This document shows positions 55,904 through 64,000 of a stretch of DNA of 64,000 bases, piece by piece. The notes under the pieces are model-generated. The model searched no databases. It was given only the letters and a program-made list of their open reading frames with translations, and was not told where the DNA came from. Made by a program: the position numbers and the translations under genes. Origin of the DNA: Cryptomeria japonica (taxonomy: Eukaryota > Streptophyta > Pinopsida > Cupressales > Cupressaceae); the NCBI RefSeq assembly GCF_030272615.1, contig NC_081405.1:24071772-24135771 (forward strand). Direction: 5' to 3'. Within the stretch, counting starts at the first letter, position 1, and each line of letters opens with the position of its first letter.

Positions 55904-57049
55904 CTAATCCTTAGAAGAATTGACCGGTTCACTATTTCTGGATCTATAGAACTTTGCTAAGTGCCCCAATTTATTACAGTGATAACATGCCATACTAGAT
56001 GATCTCCAAGGTCCTGCATTTCCTCTTCCTATTCTTCTTCTGTAGTTCATATCCACATGACCAAAGTTATTACAAATGGTGCAAATGACATTTGTTACCT
56101 TTTCCATCTCAAATGGACTAAACCAATTGTCATAGGGTCTTTGCCGGTTCAGATTTACCCGATTGTCAAAATTCCTCATCTGGTCACATTTTGGTCTTGG
56201 ATGCATGTGTGATACAAGATTTTTTGCTCCATATCTACACTCAACATATATATGTCCATACATTCCACATGTGAAGAAATGACCTTCAAATTTCTTGGCC
56301 ACATACCTAGCATTAGTATTGTAACTTGCATTTCTGTTAGGTTTGTCTCTACAAAAATTTGCAATGTGACCAGGTCTATGGCAAACGAAACAAACAGGTT
56401 TAAAGACCTTCTTACCAGTAGACTTGTTGATCTTAGGAGCAGATTTGTTCTTTGTACCAGAGGATTCACCTTTTTCAGTTTTGTGAAAACCAAGTCCAGA
56501 GATGTCACCCTTCAGTCTTTGTGATTGAATTTGTTCTTCTAGCATGGTAGAACTTCTCCTGAAATTCTCCAATTTCTCATTGGCTTCGGTAAGTTGTTTG
56601 ATGAGATCTTCATTATGATTTGATAGGTTCTCTCTCAGAGATGATGCTAGTTCAAGATCTAGTTGTAGGTTCTCCTTTTCTTCTCTTTCAGCAATCAAAT
56701 GCTCATTCATAGTGACACTTTCCCATTTGATCCTTGTGATCTCTTGATCTCTGTCCTTGATAAGATCTTCAACATCTCTTCTGGCTTCCAATTCTCGACT
56801 CATGCAGATAGTTAGACCTTCTAGCTCTCTCCTCATATTCAATTTCTCATTGTTTAAGTTTTCAACTTCTTCTACTAAAGCACCAATATTGGCTTCATCT
56901 GAAGAACTATTATCAGATATCTCTAATAGTTGTCCAGTTAGCTCTCTTCTTTTGACTTGTGAAGCTTTCAGTTTGACCCTAAGGGTTTCAAGTTCATTTC
57001 TGCTAGCTTTTATCTCTCTAGCCATCTCAAAGTAGATCATGTCCCCCAT
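55904..57049 (-). CDS. TE-8 ORF1: coiled-coil and zinc-knuckle gag-like protein
   Basis: Start at ATG 57049 (MGDMIYFEMAREIKASRNEL), about 50 bases after the PBS; the frame is also open upstream into the LTR, which I exclude. 381 residues. Residues 1-170 are a long coiled coil, then SQRLKGDISGLGF, a basic linker and four knuckle-like motifs: CFVCHRPGHIANFC (intact), FFTCGMYGHIYVEC (first Cys lost), CTICNNFGHVDMNY and CYHCNKLGHLAKFY (last Cys is Tyr in both). No conventional copia gag fold seen before the knuckles. Probably binds element RNA. The same coil, GD..GL.F and knuckle plan is in TE-6. The reading frame itself is intact. Confidence 0.8.
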   Translation of the reverse strand: MGDMIYFEMAREIKASRNELETLRVKLKASQVKRRELTGQLLEISDNSSSDEANIGALVEEVENLNNEKLNMRRELEGLTICMSRELEARRDVEDLIKDRDQEITRIKWESVTMNEHLIAEREEKENLQLDLELASSLRENLSNHNEDLIKQLTEANEKLENFRRSSTMLEEQIQSQRLKGDISGLGFHKTEKGESSGTKNKSAPKINKSTGKKVFKPVCFVCHRPGHIANFCRDKPNRNASYNTNARYVAKKFEGHFFTCGMYGHIYVECRYGAKNLVSHMHPRPKCDQMRNFDNRVNLNRQRPYDNWFSPFEMEKVTNVICTICNNFGHVDMNYRRRIGRGNAGPWRSSSMACYHCNKLGHLAKFYRSRNSEPVNSSKD

Positions 57050-57097
57050 GGTGGTTTCAAGGCTCCCTTCTAAGCGATTAGGCTTTAAAGAAGTTAG

Positions 57098-57110
57098 GCT
57101 TTGATACCAA
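57098..57110 (-). other. TE-8 primer-binding site (initiator Met tRNA)
   Basis: - strand TGGTATCAAAGCC, 2 bases after the 5' LTR; one base from TGGTATCAGAGCC. Confidence 0.9.
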
Positions 57111-57112
57111 TT

Positions 57113-58230
57113 GATGGACTTGAAAAGCACTGAGAGGGGGGGGGTGGGGGTGAATCAGTGACACTAAAAATAAAACTACTTCAAACTTTAACCGGTAGAT
57201 GAACTTAACAAAGCTTTTAAACACAATGCATGCAATCCAAAATGATATAACAGCATCCATAAAAAGTAAATTATCCACCATAACACAAGTGTTTGTACGT
57301 GGAAAACCCAAATAGGTAAAAATGATGGTGAGATGAAACTCACAAGTTAACTATCTACAGTAATAGATAACTGACCGATTAAGGTCTACAAAGTGCTCTT
57401 CTAGGAGCGAATCTTGTTAGAGACCCCAAAGCTTGATTAGAAGCTTGTACCCTATTAAAGGTAGTACCATGTTAGGAGTAACCTCGGTGGAGGATTTCTG
57501 AATCCAAACTAATGGATCACCCTGTTAAAGGATTTATACATTGAAGCATGTTAGAGCTTACCCAGTTAGGGGATTTGATTCTGCTATAATGGTTAGAAAA
57601 CAACAAGAATGTTTTGATCTATTTTGAGTAGCACAATACTTGCTTAATCAGATCCTTCTAAACATATTCAACACTGCTCTTCTGCAAACTCTGCAACTTA
57701 ACTCTTTTTCCTTTCGCACATAACACTTTTCACTATCACTATTTCAAATAATTCATTGTGATGGCAATATATAGACCTTATGATTTCATGTCGGCCTTAA
57801 GAAATCATAACACAGTTTCCTAGGTCCAGTGTATCTGTACAAGTGATCATAACTCATCACAAAAATTGCTGCCAAGTAGTTGATGCAAGTAACTCATTAC
57901 GAAATGTGGTAACTCATCACAAAATTACCAAATACCGGCTGGAACAATCAAATACCGGTTTGAACAAAACATATAAACCGTTGTCCTTAAATCTCTGCTT
58001 GATCTCCATCGTGATCTTCATCTTGATGTCGACTAGTAGAATCATAGACTATCTCTTATGCACATACCGGTTGACACAAAGTGTTGGTTAGAGATAAACC
58101 TCTAACATACCGGTTGACAAAGTAAACAATGGAAGTTACACCAGTAGTCAATATAATCATATGTGTGTGTGAGAGTGTTTCATCAATGACAACAAATGAT
58201 GAATACATTACAATCATCATCAAGCCAACA
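57113..58230 (-). repeat. TE-8 5' LTR
   Basis: Pairs with 44560-45684; differs by scattered substitutions and short indels, including the length of the G run near 57135. Followed by TSD GTGTC at 58231-58235. Confidence 0.93.
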
Positions 58231-58235
58231 GTGTC

Positions 58236-58390
58236 ACCCTAATTTGCAATATTGGAGATTTCACCATGCTCAAATACAAGACCTCTAGTGTCTCCAATGT
58301 CTCTTTGATCCTTCAATAACTCATCAAGCTTAGCATAACTAACCTTGAACTTATATTTGTATTCATTTGCAGCATCCAAATCTAGTGTAG
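58236..58390 (-). pseudogene. TE-6 gag segment between TE-8 and the next insertion
   Basis: - strand LDAANEYKYKFKVSYAKLDE, then LLKDQRDIGDTRGLVFE, matching NEKLENFRRSSTMLEEQ and SQRLKGDISGLGF of TE-8 ORF1. The coding sequence continues across TE-8 into the knuckles at 44554. Confidence 0.7.
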
Positions 58391-59898
58391 GAGCACCTAA
58401 TTTTTAATGCATTTTCAAAATTTTGGTGTGATAGTCTATATTTTGGATTAGTGTTTGAATAATGGACTACTTAGAGGTCCACATGTGTGTTTTATAGTCA
58501 TTTGAAGGGTGATTGTCACCTAGGTTGTTTGTTTTCTCAAATTTGGCCTATGAGCCCTTGTAAGCCTAAAATGGCATAAATTTGTATTATGATGTAAAAC
58601 ATCTTGTAAAGCCTCATTAGGCATTTAGGAATGTAATTTTGATGTTAGGGAGTCATCCTAGGAGGTTTAGTATGAGTAGAAATGCATAAGATGCAAAAAT
58701 CCACATTTGAGCAAAAGTTGTCATTGTTGCTTGACAACTTTTTGCAACTTTTTGAGCAACTTTGCATTTTTGAGAAAATCGGTGGTTAGGAAACCAATCA
58801 AGAGTTGGTTATGACCAAAATTGAATATAAAATCCCATGAGAATGATTGTACATGGGTTGGAAAATCTTTGAGCAAGTTTGAATAGATTTTGAAGACAAT
58901 TTCCAAATTTTACCTTGTAATTTTGTCATTTTTGAAGCAGCAGTCTGTACCAAATGGATTGACCTTGCTATTGTTATTTCATGGTGGTTTAGTGTATGTT
59001 ATTGTATTTCTCAGGAGGTGTTTGTAATTTCTTTTAGTGCAGGTTTGAAGTGTTTTTACAAATTTGTATTGCTCTCGGCCTAAGCAAGGGTTCAAGAGCC
59101 CAAACATGATTCCAACTTGAAATCCCTTGAGTTTTCTCAATGACCCTTGGGATTCAAGTCATGGAACCATTTTATAGTTTATATATGTTTTTTAATGGCC
59201 TAGAAGTTTTTGAGGAGCAACTTGTTATCATTTTCTAGGCGAGCTCCATCATAGCCTAGTTAGGAAAATGATTGAAAGTGTTCTATTTGCTTGCAAGGAT
59301 GAGAAGTTGTGAATGTGCCAAGTGTTTGGAATGGAAGTATGTTGCAGGATAGGGTCTTTGTGAAAATTTGGAGGTGTGACAAGGTGGAGAGAGCAACAAA
59401 ACTCATTGGAGAAGACTGCTAAGTCCTAAACCCTCTAAAAATGCCATTTTTGGGATTCATACCAATACGGACAGACCTGACAGCATACCCTCGTGGAACC
59501 AAAAGTTGGTCCAAAAGGGTATTCAAATCACCAAAGGTGTTGGGAGGTTCTTTGGAAGTTTTCTAAGCATTTTCCCAAAATCAGAAAGGTAGGGCTAATT
59601 GGGGCTCTAGGGCTATTGGGCCTAGAAAATAGGAGAAAGAGGGAACGGTGAGAAAATGGTGAAAATCCAATTATAAAACCACTTGAATGGAGTTGAAACA
59701 TCTATAGAAAACCTCGTAAAACCCCTCCAAGTACATGTTAGAGGTTTGGATAGTTTAATGGTTGGATTTACCCTTGTGAATTTCAACCAAGCTTGAAGCA
59801 ATTATTGAGCACAAATTGATAGGGAGCACTCCAAGAGAGGTTGAGTATTTTGACTTGTTAAAGAATAAGTGAAGAGTGATAGGATCCCACTAAAACAT
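58391..59898. mobile_element. TE-10: unassigned insertion in TE-6 gag, probably a solo LTR
   Basis: Interrupts the TE-6 coil region for about 1.5 kb. Starts TGTAGGAGCACC and ends near AAAACATCA. No coding potential, no internal repeats. TG/CA-like ends suggest a solo LTR of a Ty3 element (the TE-4 LTR starts TGTAGCATCC), but I could not find a clean TSD, and the boundaries are uncertain by tens of bases. Confidence 0.4.
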
Positions 59899-60467
59899 CA
59901 TCCAACTACCTATTGAACAAGGTGTGACTCTCTTTGAGAACCTCTCCCCATCAAGATCACCTCTTAGGATTATCATCATTCTCTCCAACTCTTGCTCATT
60001 GTTCTATGATTGCACCAATTCAGTTCTCAACACATCATTCTCATGCGCCAACCTAATGCATTCCTCATATCTATCTTTCAGAGATATACTAATATTTTCT
60101 TCATTCTTCTTCCGGTCTTCAATCTCTTTAGACATCCTCATAGTTATAGCTTGCATTTCATTCTTCATGACACCATTCACTTGACTCAACTTTTGACATA
60201 ATTACTTGAAAGCATTCTTCTCTCCATCATCTTGATTTTGTAATTGATCACAAAGTTCCTTCCTTTTAACTTGTGTAGATGATAGCCTCTCCTGCAGAGT
60301 AAAAATAAATTCCTTCACAAATCTCAACTCACCTTGCAACTTCATGTTCCTCAACCTTTCAGCATCATAGTCTTCAAGTGCTACTTGAAGTTCCTTCCTC
60401 AAACTTATCTCCCTATATTCTGGATACAAGATCTTCCTCAAGCTATTAGACTTACTCCAAGGCACCA
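59899..60467 (-). pseudogene. TE-6 gag, N-terminal coiled coil
   Basis: - strand 60465-60202: LRKELQVALEDYDAERLRNMKLQGE, then ERLSSTQVKRKELCDQLQNQ. 60189-60004: MKNEMQAITMRMSKEIEDRKKNEE. Heptad-rich; the block SSTQVKRKEL parallels KASQVKRREL of TE-8 ORF1. A stop and frame change lie between the pieces. Confidence 0.7.
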
Positions 60468-60480
60468 GGCTCTAATACCA
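60468..60480 (-). other. TE-6 primer-binding site
   Basis: - strand TGGTATTAGAGCC, 2 bases after the 5' LTR; initiator-Met type with one change. Confidence 0.85.
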
Positions 60481-60482
60481 AT

Positions 60483-61658
60483 TGTTGGGATCCAAGAACA
60501 CTGAGAGGAGGGGGTGAATCAATGTTCTATCGGAATGGAGAAATTTAACCTTATTAACACAATAATTCAGCAACAGGTAAACATAAACGCATATAACAAT
60601 AAGCAACAATGCAACCACAAATATGAGCACCATAACACCACAGATTTATATGTGGAAAACCTCAAAGAGGAAAAACCATGGTGGGATTGGAGACCCACAA
60701 TATTTATCCACTGATCAGATGAGTAAATATTACAATAAGGGGCTTGCACATGCAGGAAGGCCAACACCCTAGAGCACACTTCTCATCACAAAATGAGTCT
60801 CACTGACTAGAGAAAACATTGGACTACAATTCGGAATGAAGATTTAACTGCAAGTATAGCATCTCCTATGCCTGAGTAGAGTTTTGGTTAAGCTCAATAC
60901 TGGAGGTCTTAAACCTCTTCCACAAACCCAATTTGATCCCTAATGATCGACCAAAACCTCTACATATGTTTACAACTTTATTCACATACAGATAATCCCA
61001 TGATCTACAAAGAGATCTTACATCATACTTATACCAACCTGGGACCTGAACAATTATGTTAGCCACCTAAAAGATAATACAATAAATTCATTACATAATC
61101 CCGCAAACCACTAATAAACCAAGTTGTCCTAAGACTGAAGCAATATAATCCAATCAATAAATCCAACCAGTAATGCATCGGGATCATCCACTAACATGTT
61201 ACATAAACCAGTCCATAACCTAGCAGAATAAGACTGGACCCAAAATAGGTTGCCATAAACCAAATCCAACACCACCAATCATCAGGAATACTAACAAGAT
61301 AACCAACATCATCCCTAAAACCATCTAGAAGCCACACCAACACCACTTATCAAATGCATCAAAAGATCTCCAACAAAACTCTGTCAGTAAAACCCTTAGC
61401 GGTGACCAAAAGGCTTACTAGAACAAATGATAGCATCCAAATCATCAAATCTCAAACCAATTGATCGTGATACGCATGAATGACATATCCAAACCAATTC
61501 CATAAACCAAAGCATACTAGAGCATACCTGATCAATATCATAATCCAACCGCTCTATCGAGACCTACCGGAAACTAGTAAACAACCAAAACAACTAGTGT
61601 TGACATCAATGACAAAACATGAATGCAACACATAATCAATTCCTCCAAATTTCCAAAA
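60483..61658 (-). repeat. TE-6 5' LTR
   Basis: + strand TGTTGGGATCCAAGAACAC to CCAAATTTCCAAAA, 1176 bp. The outer end has lost the CA (CAAACA in the other copy). Followed by GTCTAC, the shared target sequence. Confidence 0.88.
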
Positions 61659-63511
61659 GTCTACAAGGTCATATTGGCTATCAAATGAAGATAAAATTGT
61701 TTTGGGTGCAACATCTTTTAAAGTAAGTTTACCCCTTCGAGTAGTGACATTGCATTCAGGGGGTTCTTCTTTGATATTTATGGTAGACATATGGTTGTCC
61801 AATTCCAAAATATGGTTGATGATATAATCATAGGAAATATTAGTATAATTGGCATTATTGAACATTGCATACACCTTCATTGGGAGTGTGACCATAAACT
61901 TCTATTGCACCATTGTCAATAAGATCTTGGATGAGATTCTTCAATTTGTGAAAATTACTAGTCTTACGGCCCTTGCTCTTGTGATATTCACAAAATCCAT
62001 TATCATTCCAACATGTAGGCTTTACCCTTGGTTCAAATGGTTGATTATTTGGAAATGTAATGAGCTTATTGGCAACCAACTTCTTCAATGCAATTTCAAT
62101 TGGTTCTCCCAAAGGAGTGTATTTCCTTGAAGGCTTTGGTTCTCTTTGTGTATTTACTTGATTGTTGGATGAACTAGTACCGAGGAAAGTTAACTTTGGC
62201 TTCACCACATTGGCATCCACAACCCCATCATTGACAATATTCTTGTTCTTGTTCCAAAATTAGGGTGCCTTCAAGGAAATACACCCTTAAATAAGTTGAT
62301 GGTGCCTTTCTTAATAAGGACTTTCTCAATTGATAAACCCTTTTCAATGACCACTTTGAAGGTAGACAAACATGCTTTTCAAAGTTCATATCAAATTTCT
62401 TTGTTCGCATTTTGGGTAAACATCTCAACCATTTTATTTTGTGGAATTTGACAAGAGAAAGGCCTAGCCAAACTTCTCCATCGCTATAAGAATGACACAA
62501 AGATTCCCCATTTTTATGCTTTGTGTTGCATAAGGTAGTCACTGATACGTCAGTTTCAATGTTGTATAAAGGCCTCTGTCAATCCACCCCATGACTTGAT
62601 CCATGTAGAAGTTGTGAAAACCATTCAATGATTTTTCCACCTAAACTTTGTGGAAATAATCTCATTAAGTAGGATTCTTCTCTTGCCACCTCTATGCAAG
62701 CTGCAAAAAACTCTCTAATGTGTGCCTTGGGATCTCCTTTTCCTTTATACTTATCAAACTTTGGTGTCACAAAATGAGGAGGAGAAGGAGGCATTGGTAT
62801 GCTTTTATCATATGGATAAGAACATATGTAATGCATGTAAGGGTGATATTGGTCATCAATATGCTCAGATGGGGGAGGGAGGTAGTTATTATAAGGGCCA
62901 CTTGGCATGGTATTATACTGAGGAGCACTAGGCCTGAGACAATTGTATTTATCATGACTATGAGCATAATGGGTATTGTAAGTACAATCTTGAACATTTC
63001 ACCCAAATCTAACACATTTTTTTCTTGCATAGGGATTGACATGGTCTTGGGTAGTCTCTCATTGATGAGTATATTCATTGGTATTCCTTTTCCCTTGGAG
63101 AGGATGAGTATGGGGCTGTTCATGAGTGTTTCTAGTATCATTGGTATAAGCATGGGTATCAGTCACTTCAGGTTTTTGAAATAAGGATGAGGATGGATTG
63201 GGCATGGTATGATCATGTCTATGCCCACCATCATGATCACTAGCATTCATTTTATTGGGATCCTCTTCCAAAATTTGTGACACATAAAAGTCATGGGGTA
63301 GTCTTGCACCATGTTGAATGAACATTTGTAAAATGTATTGACGGTCTCTACTCATGCTTTCTTCAACCACTCTATTAAGTCACGCATCAAATATAGCGTC
63401 TTAAATTTTTCTTGTAGCAATGGACTCATTATCAATGTCTGGTGGATTATTGTGATTCTCAAAATATTGTGGATTGTAAAATTCATCTCCATCAAACTCA
63501 TATGTTTCCAT
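61659..63511 (-). pseudogene. TE-5 gag and entry to protease
   Basis: Starts at ATG 63511 (METYEFDGDEFYNPQYF). TAA and TGA follow within 50 codons. A His/Thr/Asn-rich stretch, then FDKYKGKGDPKAHIREFFAAC, ESYLMRLFPQSLGGKIIEWFSQL (62908-62579), the Retrotrans_gag core of Tat-like elements. A frame change near 62225, then FCEYHKSKGRKTSNFHKLKNL (knuckle remnant with C and H kept, later ligands lost) and NVTTRRGKLTL before the protease. Ends at the TE-6 insertion site. Confidence 0.82.
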
Positions 63512-64000
63512 GTTTAGAGATCATTGAGCTTCTTCGACTTGTCTTCTAATCCTTTGTGAATGGGTTTCAACCATGAAATACCTTTGCTAAAATGAAGACT
63601 ATGGAAGACCAAGAGGGTTGTGAAATGGAAATTTAATCTAGGGTTGTCTTGCAATGTCCCAAAATGTTGTTCCAAGGTAAATGTAATTCTCTAAAGCAAG
63701 GTGTGGCTTCCTAGGAGATGATAGACTCCAAATGAGGTAAGTTGACCTTAACTAGAGATGCCAAAATGGTACCCGAGATGATAGATCTGATGCGGGAACC
63801 ACCTAGAAGTGTAATGTAATGGGTTTGCAAGATCTGATAGGGACTACTAAACAACCTTTTGACTCTAGTTGAAAAGTGCGAAAGGGGATTGAAAATGATG
63901 AAAATGTTTGAAAATAGATGAAAAGCCTAGACGAAATGATGGTTGACCTAAATGAAAACCTATGGAATCATCCTTAGAAGCTCTTATGATCTCAAAAACA
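63512..64000 (-). other. TE-5 leader, possibly reaching the LTR
   Basis: No gene seen. - strand TTGGAACAACATTTTGGGAC near 63657-63676 could be a PBS because it starts TTGG, but no tRNA match is claimed. Confidence 0.3.

Larger units (their letters stand above)
44560..58230 (-). mobile_element. TE-8: non-autonomous LTR retrotransposon with two ORFs and no pol
   Basis: Bounded by LTRs 44560-45684 and 57113-58230 and by a perfect TSD GTGTC (44555-44559, 58231-58235). - strand orientation is shown by PBS 57110-57098 next to the right LTR and a PPT next to the left LTR. Without TE-9 and its duplication it is about 7.4 kb. Internal coding: ORF1 (coil plus zinc knuckles, gag-like) and ORF2 (about 1000 residues, unknown). 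I see no protease, integrase, RT or RNase H motif, so it would need enzymes in trans. Confidence 0.9.
33312..61658 (-). mobile_element. TE-6: decayed Ty1/copia element holding a nest of insertions
   Basis: - strand element: 5' LTR 61658-60483, PBS 60480-60468, gag pieces, pol remnants, PPT near 42260-42249 and 3' LTR 42248-42036 plus 34420-33312. The target hexamer GTCTAC flanks it on both sides. Host sequence without the nested TE-7, TE-8 and 58391-59898 is roughly 5.6 kb. Integrase and RT cores are deleted, so it was dead or dying early. Confidence 0.85.
61659..64000 (-). mobile_element. TE-5 (right part): Ty3/gypsy leader, gag and protease start
   Basis: 5' part of the element whose protease-RT is at 30788-33311. 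Orientation, family style and reading frame at the insertion point agree. The 5' LTR is not identified; it must lie at least partly beyond 64000. Confidence 0.82.

Noticed and set aside
60567..61066. Small - strand frames in the TE-6 5' LTR similar to those at 33395-34188
   Set aside because: Similarity is due to the LTR pair; the frames differ in length and stops and have no protein features.

Overview
This window looks like intergenic DNA from a seed plant with a very large, retrotransposon-packed genome. A gymnosperm is my best guess, but I saw no host gene, tRNA, rRNA or organelle sequence that would fix the taxon. Almost every base can be assigned to LTR retrotransposons nested inside one another. 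Boundaries were read from TG...CA termini, target-site duplications (TSDs), primer-binding sites (PBS), polypurine tracts (PPT) and reading-frame continuity.

Layout. TE-1 (<1-18459, + strand) is a giant Ty3/gypsy element with Tat-like features. Its internal region is 3937-12115, with LTRs of about 6.3 kb; the 5' LTR runs off the left edge. TE-1 interrupts TE-2 (18460-19510, - strand), a deleted copy of a non-autonomous LTR element. TE-2 and TE-3 (19591-26685, + strand, a complete but decayed Ty1/copia element with TSD CAATA) both sit in the protease region of TE-4, a - strand Ty3 element (19511-19590 and 26686-30787). TE-4 is inserted in the reverse transcriptase of TE-5, another - strand Ty3 element (30788-33311 and 61659-64000). 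TE-5 is also split by TE-6 (33312-61658, - strand, decayed copia, TSD within GTCTAC). TE-6 contains TE-7 (34451-42035, + strand, the best preserved copia), TE-8 (44560-58230, - strand, TSD GTGTC) and a probable solo LTR (about 58391-59898). TE-8 is a non-autonomous element with LTRs, PBS, PPT and two long ORFs but no visible pol. TE-8 is split by TE-9 (46589-52836, TSD GATGT), a 6.25-kb stretch that I read as a solo giant LTR.

The most unusual feature is shared by the TE-1 3' LTR and TE-9. Both are about 6.3 kb, start with 1.7-1.8 kb holding an array of hairpin-forming palindromes and a TATA box, carry a single ORF of about 3.6 kb, and end with about 1 kb of non-coding tail. The two ORFs appear homologous although the nucleotide sequences are not obviously alike, so an LTR-borne protein-coding gene of unknown function seems conserved between two giant LTR families. 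In TE-9 it is nearly intact, broken by one in-frame UAG. TE-8 carries a second unknown long ORF (ORF2), which may be distantly related and in which giant-LTR elements have landed twice.

Other points: TE-1 has an extra RNase H (archaeal/plant type) upstream of its RT. TE-1 gag carries a 5'-truncated retroposed cDNA-like insert with a 17-bp TSD. TE-7 has no TSD but is flanked by about 140 bp of duplicated target. The many C-to-T/G-to-A lesions (Cys-to-Tyr in zinc knuckles, TGG/CAG-to-TAG stops) fit old, methylated, silenced DNA. All coordinates come from reading by eye; no alignment or database search was run.
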